A stretch of DNA of 28,199 nucleotides from NCBI GenBank assembly GCA_964213345.1, contig CAXOVX010000027.1, positions 1-28,199 of the forward strand. Direction: 5' to 3'. This document shows, one piece after another, positions 16,472 through 27,600 of the stretch. The DNA comes from CAXOVX01 sp964213345 (GTDB lineage Bacteria; Pseudomonadota; Alphaproteobacteria; Rickettsiales; Midichloriaceae). A program made the translations under genes and the position numbers. How positions within the stretch are numbered: position 1 is the first letter of the stretch; the number at the start of each line of letters is the position of its first letter. The notes below the pieces were generated by a model. The model did no database searches. It had not been told where the DNA came from and saw only the letters and a program-made list of their open reading frames with translations.

Positions 16472-16936
16472 GGGCATCGTCAAGTTAAGTGTGGCGGATT
16501 GGTGGAGTATCAGAGCATGGAGTAATAAGTTTGGTCGGTCATAACTGCTAACATCCGCAAGAAAAAGGCGTATAAGCCCGGAGATAAGTAGCATAAGTGG
16601 TTGACAGGTGGTGAGGTTGGCTATGACGTTCCATAGATCAAGTATGGTGAAGGGCTCGGTGTTTTGCTCCAAAAGAGGCGTAACACAGGGGCAGCAAAGA
16701 GATTTTTCCGTAAGCTACTCACAAAATTACTGGGCTGTCCCAAGGATATTGGTCACGGATAAATTAAGGAGCTGTGGTGTAGTAAAAAAACAGATATTGG
16801 GATCTATAGAACTTCGGCAACATAAGCGATTGAATGTGCACAAGACTGCAAAGCGCCCCATACCTGTCCCGCAGAAGACGTTTTTGATGATTGTATGGAA
16901 GGACACTTTCCCTAAAAAGTCAACTTGACAGTACCC
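16472..16936 (+). mobile_element. Second IS6-family relic, internally deleted
   Basis: Ends GGGCATCGTCAAGTTAA (from 16472) and, inverted, TTGACAGTACCC (to 16936) match the consensus of the IS6 relic at 12490-13249 with a few differences. Inside, shifted plus frames give KFGRS, NIRKK and KPGDK, then the AAKRFFRKLL-like segment near 16705, CPRILVTDKLRSCGVVKKQI with the second catalytic Asp, and LRQHKRLN. The first Asp is lost (PGDK followed by a stop and HK) and the Glu region is scrambled. The 106-residue frame at 16608-16928 is not a real gene. Confidence 0.75.
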
Positions 16937-16968
16937 ACCATTGCCCCTAGCACTTTCTCTCACCAAAT

Positions 16969-17835
16969 TCAGCCTAAATTTTCTATGTCCTCAATACTAA
17001 GTCCTGTAGATTCTGCAATTACATCTAACCCTATTCCTTTAGATTTGAGGCTCTTAGCTACCCGTTCAATACCTTGTTCGACACCTTTTCTTTCTGCTTC
17101 GATCATATCGATAACTCTTGTTTCTTCCAGGCTTGCCATGTAGCTCAGGAAGTCGAGATGTTTTTCATAGTCTTTTTTTTCATCATCTGGCATATTCATA
17201 ACTTTTAGGACTTCTTTAGCTTTATCGAGTCCTTTGGCAGTAAAATTATCTTTTATTTCACTATTTTTGAGAAAATAAATCCACTCATCCAGGCTTGTTT
17301 TTGCATAATCATTGAATTGATTGACCTTAAGAAGATAGTATTCAGGATATATATCAGAGATATTATCTTTATTATAGTGCTGCCTCTGGGTGGAACTTAG
17401 TTGAAGTTCATCATGTTTATTCATACCCACAAAACTCGTAGACCCCCGATAAATATAGTCTTCTCCTTGTCCCAGATCAAAGGTTACAATATTTACAGAT
17501 ATAACTTTTTTCACTTCCGAATATCTACTCCCAGCATATATAAAGTCTGTAACAGCCTTACATGTACCAAAAAGCATCCTTTGAAAATAATCATGCTCTA
17601 CACTTTGTTGAACCTCTATGATGACAAGCTCTCCGCTGGAATCCATGACCAGCATATCGACCCTGTTATGCTTATCATCTATCGTATGTTTATTGGACTC
17701 ACTTTCAATAATTTCTTTTATTTTTACATCTTCAAAAAGGAGTTCGGACAAAAACCCCTCTAAAATGCAAAAATTAGCCTTGCTCCTCAGAAGCTTCTTT
17801 AGCGCCCAATCAAATGTCACAAGCTGCTTAATCAT
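16969..17835 (-). CDS. Rpn-family PD-(D/E)XK nuclease / putative transposase, 288 aa
   Basis: Residues 1-160 carry the PD-(D/E)XK nuclease core: the opening FDWALKKLLRSKANFCILEG, the motif NRVDMLVMDSSGELVIIEVQ with Asp60 and Glu74-Val-Gln76, and the following YFQRMLFGTCKAVTDFIYAG. Rpn proteins are DNA endonucleases that stimulate recombination. The C-terminal part (about 225-288, ERKGVEQGIERVAKSLKSKG and IAESTGLSIEDI) is the usual coiled and HTH-like tail of this family. The length is normal and there are no lesions. A ribosome site GAAGAG precedes the ATG at 17835. Such genes are commonly abundant in symbiont genomes and behave like mobile genes. It stands alone, transcribed in the same direction as the giant gene. 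Confidence 0.88.
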   Translation of the reverse strand: MIKQLVTFDWALKKLLRSKANFCILEGFLSELLFEDVKIKEIIESESNKHTIDDKHNRVDMLVMDSSGELVIIEVQQSVEHDYFQRMLFGTCKAVTDFIYAGSRYSEVKKVISVNIVTFDLGQGEDYIYRGSTSFVGMNKHDELQLSSTQRQHYNKDNISDIYPEYYLLKVNQFNDYAKTSLDEWIYFLKNSEIKDNFTAKGLDKAKEVLKVMNMPDDEKKDYEKHLDFLSYMASLEETRVIDMIEAERKGVEQGIERVAKSLKSKGIGLDVIAESTGLSIEDIENLG

Positions 17836-18095
17836 TCTCTTCCATCTTTTCTTTGTTCGTATCCTTCTATCTTACAGTAGCATCATTCCTGTCAAAACTC
17901 AATACGCTGCTATTAATATCTACTGTTTACTCGGATTATACCGCATTCCCCACAAATTGTTCAACAGGAGAACTACTATGATAGTTCAGCTCATAAAAAT
18001 ATCCTCTATACATTAGGTATACTACACCACACAGCCTTATGCAGAGTGCGTATATCAAGACAAAACTTAGTACCCGATGCAGGATTTACTGACCC
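17836..18095. other. Intergenic, possible traces of coding sequence
   Basis: No supported gene. A minus-strand frame with two stops (MYRGYFYELNYHSSSPVEQF and later DINSSVLSFDRNDATVR) looks faintly coding and may be the tail of the relic at 18096-18405, but it cannot be assigned. Confidence 0.35.
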
Positions 18096-18405
18096 TTACC
18101 ATCTTATTGGTAAACTGACACCACCATCTAACGTATCAACCCCTTTCCTTCAGTTGTATCAGTTCCAGCTAGTCCCTGAATTGTTTCTGCACAAGCAGTA
18201 CCAACATTACCGTTAGCATTAGTCCCTACTATGTCAGTATACAAGAAATTACTCTACCAACTAGGGGGTTACATCATGTATACGTGCATATACGTCATAA
18301 ACAACGCCTCCCATGTAACGATGAAGCCACCATTACTAACACTGCTATCGCTGGATACCACTAATTCTCAGAAGTAAGATCGCCACTTACTTTAAGTGCA
18401 GCCAT
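18096..18405 (-). pseudogene. Relic of a second propeller/RTX-type giant gene
   Basis: ATG 18405 (MAALKVSGDLTSEN) is preceded by AGGAGAGG, a strong ribosome site. Shifted frames then give SSVSNGGFIVTWE and GVVYDVYARIHDVT, the same GGF-V-W ... YGVYGQ pattern as the propeller repeats at the N-terminus of the 3108-aa protein. Next comes TNANGNVGTACAETIQGLAG, then TDTTEGKG and VDTLDGG, an RTX unit equivalent to IQGGAGND-IEGKAGADTLDGG. Several frameshifts and large deletions remain between the pieces. It lies directly downstream of the intact giant gene and in the same direction, so it is likely the ruin of a tandem paralogue. Confidence 0.6.
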
Positions 18406-18458
18406 AAACCCGCCTCTCCTTTATTAATTGAAAATTAAATTATTATATTAATTTAGTT

Positions 18459-18578
18459 TCAGCCTTCCCGCTCTAGTGGAATCAACTTACACATCCCATT
18501 ATCCCAATACACCACTATACCATCGGCACATACACCGCCCTTTTTTGCCACACTCACACTAATACCACCAAGCAACAC
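18459..18578 (-). pseudogene. C-terminal fragment of unknown origin
   Basis: An open 39-codon stretch reads VLLGGISVSVAKKGGVCADG and IVVYWDNGMCKLIPLEREG before TGA. It looks like true coding sequence, but has a stop shortly upstream and no start with a ribosome site. It lies between the giant gene's stop and the relic ATG at 18405. It may be the tail of a deleted gene. Family not recognised. Confidence 0.35.
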
Positions 18579-18602
18579 ACGCTATAACCACTAATTGCAT
18601 CC

Positions 18603-18630
18603 AATTCCATTCTCTGAATAATTTGGAATT
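18603..18630 (-). terminator. Possible weak hairpin at the end of the giant gene
   Basis: AATTCCA (18603-18609) and TGGAATT (18624-18630) are complementary around a 14-nt loop, overlapping the giant gene's stop codon. There is no U-rich tract, so termination here is doubtful. Confidence 0.2.
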
Positions 18631-21600
18631 ACAACTCCCCCCCATGTATGACGTTGGTTGCGTTGGTTATTTGTTCCACATTCAACTCCAGGTGGATATC
18701 GTTAAGCTCATCGTGAGGTACATTATTCACATTATTATTCACTATGTTATTCTCAATTTCGATATTTGCAACCTGCACGTCAGTTTGTCGAGGCTGCATA
18801 TTCTGCATGTTGAGCAGCATCAAGTTCTCCCCCTCTGTTGCTACTGCATTCTTCAACACGTCCATAAAACCCTGCTGTGCCTTATCCTTGATTACATCCA
18901 TGAGATTCCGATGCTCATTTGCATCACCACCTGTATTTGGATTGTTTTCTGCATTGTTTGCACCATCACCCGTATTTGGGGTTTGTTTGCCACAGCACTT
19001 CTGAAACCAGCCCTTGCAGTATGCTAGTACGCCAACTCCTATACCCAGCACCCCTAAGGCCCCACTCCACACACCGGCGTGGTATGCAACACAATCCCCA
19101 GGATTTTTGAAAAAGCCATTCCAGCAATCAACTGGAGGCTGCGTAGCAAAGGCAAAATTGGTCTCTATCAAGTTTGTCGGGTTAATCTTCTCCAGAATCA
19201 AAATCTTACCATTTGCAAGTGTGATTTTACCGTCCCCGGCACTATTCATTATTGCTTTGCCCTTCAGAGCGTGTAATGTGCCTATATCGCTAAATACAGA
19301 CAAATCTATCACATCATCCTTGATCGCAAAGTCTTTTATCGTAACTGTACCTGGTGTTTCTGAAATCACGAATCTATCTGCCCCATCTCCACCTATCAAG
19401 ATATCATCCCCACCGGTATTGCGTAATTCATCATTTCCAACACCTCCGTCTAGTATATTTGCTGTACTTAAACTGCTTACCAATACATCATCATACGCAG
19501 AACCTATTACATTCTCGATGTTGGACAACGTATCTACTTCGCCGCTACTTTTCGTGGTTTTACCACTCTCTAAATTCACGTAAACCTTACCACTAGCATT
19601 CGCATAACTGACTGTATCCGTGCCAACACCACCATCCAATGTGTCGTTACCATCACTACAGAACAATTTATCATTTCCTTTTCCTCCAGATAGCGTATTA
19701 TCACACTTGTCCCCAGTTATTTCGTCATTATAGCCACTCCCCACTACGTTTTTAAAAATCACCCTCAACACCTGATTTCCCGATAACGATTTCAGTATTT
19801 GTGTTCCCAAATTCACCAATACATAATTGTTTGCAGTGCTATAATCTAATGTTCCTTCTGCGCAACTTGTTAAAACACTACCACCAAGTATAATATTACC
19901 GACTCGTAAGGAAGCGAAATCCAAATTATCCAATTTCAGCGTTTTAGTGCTAGATAACTTGATAACGCTCTGCCACCCGCTATAGGAGGCGCTCTTCAAC
20001 ACATTCAACCAATCATCCTCGCTTTTGATGCTTTCGAAGGCTGTAACATCTATTTTATCAGCACCAACCGCAAAATCTTTTATCAGCACTTCACCACTAC
20101 TATTGCTTATAACAAATGTATCTTTGCCGGACCCACCTTCAAATATGTCGATACCGCCACCACCATCATTTATGGTATCATCGCCAGCACCACCCTGTAT
20201 GCTGTTAGCACTGGTATTTCCGGTCAGCACGTCACCATAACTGGATCCTACAATATTCTCAAAGTTACTTATCGTATCACCTTGTGCATCACCATCACTT
20301 GCCGTGTTCGTTGCAAGTATCCTCCTTGTCGCACCACTACCCAAGCCGACTATCACACCAGCGTTCGAACCTGCATATGACAATGTGTCAATTCCAGCAC
20401 CTCCATCTAACGTATCAGCACCAGCCTTACCTTCGATAACATCATTCCCAGCACCACCCTGTATATTGTTTGCACTTTCGTTCCCGATCAGGATATCATC
20501 ATAACCAGAACCAACCATGTCCAGTATGCTGCTCGTGGGTTGTGGCGTAACCGTGCTGGTTCCTGCAGCTAAGTTTGCTGTAACACCATAGCTTACTCGA
20601 CTATAATCCAGTTTTGTTCCAGTTATCGTACCTTGCTCCGTAGCAAATATAAAATCAGAAGCAACAAGCTGCGCCTTTACTACATTATTCATTACTATCT
20701 TTGTTGCATCCAATACTATAACTACATTTCCAGCATTGTCAGTTGCAGCATTCAATAATGCACTCAAGTTCATAGCACTAGCAAAATTCCGGACACTGAT
20801 CTTATCTCCTTCAGCTCTATTGAAATCTTGTATTGTAACGGTACCCGCAACAGCACTAATCTCAAAAGTGTCACCACCGGTGCCTCCGATCAGAGTGTCG
20901 TTACCGCCACCATTTATAAGCTTATCATCACCTGCACCACCCTGTATGTTGTTCGCATTTGCATCTCCAGTTAGAGTATCGTCATAACCAGATCCAGTTA
21001 TATTCTCGAAGTTACTGATCGTATCACCTTGTGCATCACCACCACTTACAGCGTTTGTTGCTAAATTCACAGCAACACCAGCACTTGAACCAGCATAAGA
21101 CACAGTATCGGTTCCAGTTCCACCATCTAGCGTATCGGCTCCAGCTTTTCCTTCGATTGTGTCATTACCTTCACCACCTTGTATGGTATTTGCATTCGCA
21201 TCTCCAGTTAGAGTATCGTCATAACCAGAGCCAGTTATATTCTCAAAATTGCTTACCGTATCACCCTGAGCATCGCCACCGCTTACGGTATTTGTTGCCA
21301 AGTTTACAGTTACACCAACACTTGAGCTTGTATACGACACTGTATCAGTTCCAGCACCACCATCTAGTGCATCAGCGCCAGCCTTACCCTCGATTATATC
21401 ATTACCAACACCACCTTGTATATTATTTGCACTTGCATCTCCAGTTAGCGTATCGTCATAACCAGATCCAGTGATATTCTCGAAGTTGCTTACCGTATCA
21501 CCCTGTGCATCGCCACCACCACCTGTACCAGTGCTGAGATTTACCGTGACTCCTGCACTTGAACCAACATACGACACAGTATCCGTTCCAGCACCACCAT

Positions 21601-24600
21601 CCAAAACGTCGGCACCAGCCTTCCCTTCGATCGCGTCGTTTCCTGCACCACCCTGTACATTATTTGCACTTGCGTCTCCAGTTAGCGTATCGTCATAACC
21701 AGATCCAACTATATTCTCGAAATTACTTATCGTATCACCTTGCGTATCACCACCACTTACGGTGTTTGTTGCTAAATTCACTACAACTGCTGCACTTGAG
21801 CTTGTATACGACACTGTATCAGTTCCAGCACCACCGTCTAGTGTATCGGCTCCAGCTTTTCCTTCGATTGTGTCATTACCTTCACCACCTTGTATGGTAT
21901 TTGCATTTGCATCTCCGGTTAGCGTATCGTCATAACCAGATCCAGTTATATTCTCAAAATTGCTTACTGTATCACCTTGCGCGTCACCTCCAGTACCTGT
22001 GCCTGTACTCAGGTTTACGGTGACTGCTGCAGACGAACTTACGTATGATACTGTATCAGCACCAGCACCAGCACCACCATCTAACGTATCGGCACCACCT
22101 TTACCCTCAATCACGTCATCACCCGCACTGCCCTGTATGTCATTTGCATTGGCATCTCCTGTCAGCATATCATTATGACCTGATCCAATTACATTCTCAA
22201 AATTGTTAATTGTATCACCCTGTGCATCACCTCCACTTGCTGTGTTTGTCGCTAGATTCACCGTCACAGCTGCAGGTGAGCTGACGTAAGATACAGTATC
22301 GGTACCCGCACCCCCCTCCAGCACATCAGCACCACCTTTACCTTCGATAATATCATTACCACCGCCACCTTGTATGCTATTTGTATTCGCATCTCCCGTC
22401 AGCGTATCATCAAATGCAGATCCAATTATATTCTCGAAGTTACTGATCGTATCACCTTGTGCATCACCACCACTTACAGTGTTTGTTGCCAAATTCACTA
22501 CAACTGCTGCACTTGAGCTTGTATACGACACTGTATCAGTTCCAGCACCACCGTCTAGTGTATCGGCTCCAGCTTTTCCTTCGATTGTGTCATTACCTTC
22601 ACCACCTTGTATGGTATTTGCATTTGCATCTCCGGTTAGCGTATCGTCATAACCAGATCCAGTTATATTCTCAAAATTGCTTACTGTATCACCTTGCGCG
22701 TCACCTCCAGTACCTGTGCCTGTACTCAGGTTTACGGTGACTGCTGCAGACGAACTTACGTATGATACTGTATCAGCACCAGCACCACCGTCTAGTGTAT
22801 CGGCTCCAGCTTTTCCTTCGATTGTGTCATTACCTTCACCACCTTGTATGGTATTTGCATTCGCATCTCCAGTTAGAGTATCGTCATAACCAGAGCCAGT
22901 TATATTCTCAAAATTGCTTACCGTATCACCCTGAGCATCGCCACCGCTTACGGTATTTGTTGCCAAGTTTACAGTTACACCAACACTTGAGCTTGTATAC
23001 GACACTGTATCAGTTCCAGCACCACCATCTAGTGCATCAGCGCCAGCCTTACCCTCGATTATATCATTACCAACACCACCTTGTATATTATTTGCACTTG
23101 CATCTCCAGTTAGCGTATCGTCATAACCAGATCCAGTGATATTCTCGAAGTTGCTTACCGTATCACCCTGTGCATCGCCACCACCACCTGTACCAGTGCT
23201 GAGATTTACCGTGACTCCTGCACTTGAACCAACATACGACACAGTATCCGTTCCAGCACCGCCATCCAAAACATCAGCACCAGCCTTCCCTTCGATTACA
23301 TCATTACCAACACCACCCTGTATGGTATTTGCATTCGCATCTCCTGTTAGCGTATCGTCATAACCAGATCCAGTTATATTCTCAAAATTGCTTACTGTAT
23401 CACCTTGCGCGTCACCTCCAGTACCTGTGCCTGTACTCAGGTTTACGGTGACTGCTGCAGACGAACTTACGTATGATACTGTATCAGCACCAGCACCACC
23501 GTCTAGTGTATCGGCTCCAGCTTTTCCTTCGATTGTGTCATTACCTTCACCACCTTGTATGGTATTTGCATTCGCATCTCCAGTTAGAGTATCGTCATAA
23601 CCAGAGCCAGTTATATTCTCAAAATTGCTTACCGTATCACCCTGAGCATCGCCACCGCTTACGGTATTTGTTGCCAAGTTTACAGTTACACCAACACTTG
23701 AGCTTGTATACGACACTGTATCAGTTCCAGCACCACCATCTAGTGCATCAGCGCCAGCCTTACCCTCGATTATATCATTACCAACACCACCTTGTATATT
23801 ATTTGCACTTGCATCTCCAGTTAGCGTATCGTCATAACCAGATCCAGTGATATTCTCGAAGTTGCTTACCGTATCACCCTGTGCATCGCCACCACCACCT
23901 GTACCAGTGCTGAGATTTACCGTGACTCCTGCACTTGAACCAACATACGACACAGTATCCGTTCCAGCACCGCCATCCAAAACATCAGCACCAGCCTTCC
24001 CTTCGATTACATCATTACCAACACCACCCTGTATGGTATTTGCATTCGCATCTCCTGTTAGCGTATCGTCATAACCAGATCCAGTTATATTCTCGAAATT
24101 ACTTATCGTATCTCCCTGTGCATCGCCACCACTTACAGTGTTTGTTGCCAAATTCACTACAACTGCTGCACTTGAGCTTGTATACGACACTGTATCAGTT
24201 CCAGCACCACCGTCTAGTGTATCGGCTCCAGCTTTTCCTTCGATTGTGTCATTACCTTCACCACCTTGTATGGTATTTGCATTCGCATCTCCAGTTAGAG
24301 TATCGTCATAACCAGAGCCAGTTATATTCTCAAAATTGCTTACCGTATCACCCTGAGCATCGCCACCGCTTACGGTATTTGTTGCCAAGTTTACAGTTAC
24401 ACCAACACTTGAGCTTGTATACGACACTGTATCAGTTCCAGCACCACCATCTAGTGCATCAGCGCCAGCCTTACCCTCGATTATATCATTACCAACACCA
24501 CCTTGTATATTATTTGCACTTGCATCTCCAGTTAGCGTATCGTCATAACCAGATCCAGTGATATTCTCGAAGTTGCTTACCGTATCACCCTGTGCATCGC

Positions 24601-27600
24601 CACCACCACCTGTACCAGTGCTGAGATTTACCGTGACTCCTGCACTTGAACCAACATACGACACAGTATCCGTTCCAGCACCGCCATCCAAAACATCAGC
24701 ACCAGCCTTCCCTTCGATTACATCATTACCAACACCACCCTGTATGGTATTTGCATTCGCATCTCCTGTTAGCGTATCGTCATAACCAGATCCAGTTATA
24801 TTCTCAAAATTGCTTACTGTATCACCTTGCGCGTCACCTCCAGTACCTGTGCCTGTACTCAGGTTTACGGTGACTGCTGCAGACGAACTTACGTATGATA
24901 CTGTATCAGCACCAGCACCACCATCTAGCGTATCAGCACCAGCCTTCCCTTCGATTATATCATTACCAATACCACCTTGTATATTATTTGCACTTGCATC
25001 TCCCGTCAGCGTATCATCATAACCAGATCCAGTTATATTCTCAAAATTGCTTACCGTATCACCCTGTGCATCACCACCACTTACAGTGTTCGTTGCCAAG
25101 TTTACAGTTACACCAACACTCGAACTTGCATACGACACAGTATCGGTTCCAGCGCCTCCATCTAGTATATCAGCTCCAGCCTTCCCTTCAATTATATCAT
25201 TACCTGCACCACCCTGTATATTATTTGCACTTGCATCTCCTGTTAGCGTATCATCATAACCAGATCCAGTTATATTCTCAAAATTGCTTACCGTATCACC
25301 TTGCGCATCGCCACCAGTGCCTGTGCCTGTACTCAGGTTTACGGTGACTGCTGCAGATGAACTTGCGTATGACACTGTATCAGTTCCAGCCCCTCCATCT
25401 AGCACATCGGCTCCAGCTTTTCCTTCGATTGTGTCATTACCTTCACCACCTTGTATGGTATTTGCATTTGCATCTCCGGTTAGCGTATCGTCATAACCAG
25501 ATCCAGTTATATTCTCAAAATTGCTTACTGTATCACCTTGCGCGTCACCTCCAGTACCTGTGCCAGTGCTGAGATTTACCGTGACTCCTGCACTTGAACC
25601 AGCATAAGACACAGTATCCGTTCCAGCACCACCATCTAGCACGTCAGCACCAGCCTTCCCTTCGATCGTGTCGTTTCCTGCACCACCTTGTATATTATTA
25701 GCATTTGCATCTCCAGTTAACGTATCATCATAACCAGAGCCAGTTATATTCTCGAAGTTGCTGATAGTATCACCCTGTGCGTCACCACCATTAGCGATGT
25801 TAGTTGTCAAGCTCACTACAACTGCTGCAGACGAACTAGAATACACTACAGTATCAGTACCATCGCCACCATCTAGTGTATCTGCGCCAGCTTTACCCTC
25901 GATGATATCATTACCAGCACCACCCTTGATATTATTAGCATTGGTATCACCAGTTAGTGCGTCATCAAATCCTGATCCCACAATATTCTCGAAGTTACTA
26001 ATCGTGTCTCCTGCTGCATCGCCACCACTTACAGCATTTGTTGCTAGATTCACGGTCACTGCCGCACTCGAACTTGCATATGACAATGTATCAATTCCAG
26101 CACCACCATCTAGTGTATCTGCACCACCCTTGCCCTCAATCACATCATTACCTGCACCACCCTGTATGTTATTAGCATTTGCATCTCCTGTTAACGTATC
26201 ATTAGCCCCAGATCCAACTATGTTTTCAATATTTTGGATAGTGTCGCATCCAGTACTACCACCTCTTTGAGTACTTAAATTCACACTTACAGCAGATGCT
26301 GATGTCGCATACGTCACCACGTCAACACCGCTACCACCATTTATAGAATCACACCCACCACCTCCTTCAATTATATCATTTCCTGCTCCTCCATCTATAT
26401 AGTTGTTATTTACATCACCTATAAGTGTATCATCATATTGTGATCCTGTTATCCATTCAAAATTAGATATTGTATCACCCTGAGCATCACCTCCACTTAC
26501 AACGCCAGTTCCTAGATTTACGTTTACCGCGTACGGTGAGGAGGCATATGACAACGTATCGATTCCATATCCTCCATCCAAAATATCAGGCTCGGATTTT
26601 CCCTCTATAACGTCGTTTCCATCCAAACCCTTAATCACGTTAATCGTTCCGTCTCCTACTAAGTTATCATTTCCAGTTGTACCTATAATCTGGTACTGTA
26701 TATTGAAGATTTTTGCACAAATACCCTGATCAGAACTATCCTGACAAGTCCACACTACAGCAAAATTATTATTACCCAACCCTACAACCTGTCCAGCTCC
26801 CTGATCACCATTTGTATTATCATTTACATGAAACTCAGTCCACCCCACCCCTAACTTATTAATAACACCACCTACTACCTCTATAACTTGTCCGTATACT
26901 CCATAGTCGTACCCGGCACCCTCCTCACAATCACTAGTCCATACCACCACAAAATGATTACCCATATTCATAGCGGTAATTTTAGGCGCTAACTGATCAC
27001 AAGTATTATAGGTATTGATTTGATAGTCCTGAGTTCCAAGTAAATTGCCATCTGCATCAATAACTCTCCCAAAGATACCATTTTGAAATCCGTCCTGTCC
27101 ATAACTCTGCCATACTACCACAGCACCACCATAACCACCATACGAAGGCACACTATCATCACAAATTGGAGCTATACTTGGGTATATTTGGTCACCAGAA
27201 GTATATACATTAATACGAAACTCTCCTCCTATTTTAGTACCACTAGAAGATACCATCTGTCCATACACATCATAATCAGAACCAGAACTCCTAGAATACA
27301 CTACAAAAAGGGGTAGACTGTTACCATAATCGTTTAAATTATAATTAATGCTAACAGAAGGAGATCGGCCGCCACTAGAACCGCCAGCACTAAATGGGCC
27401 AATATTTAGAACAGCATCACTAGTTACTTCACCACCATTTACTGTATAATAAAATTTAGCACCATAAATCCCCTGATCATTATTGTTCCATACAACAAAA
27501 AAGCGAGCACTTATAGGATCTCTGATTACAACTGGTTCCTCTTGATTACCAGCATACTGATACACATTGACTGGGAACTCTGACCTTATCTTATTACCAT

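Noticed and set aside
16925..17763. Plus-strand frames opposite the Rpn nuclease gene.
   Set aside because: The minus-strand Rpn gene is intact with its catalytic motif; the opposite frames are low-complexity shadows.
20940..26680. Regular repeats that could be taken for a CRISPR or satellite array.
   Set aside because: The unit is 237 bp, in frame, and encodes GGxGxD-type repeats; there is no short-repeat/unique-spacer structure.
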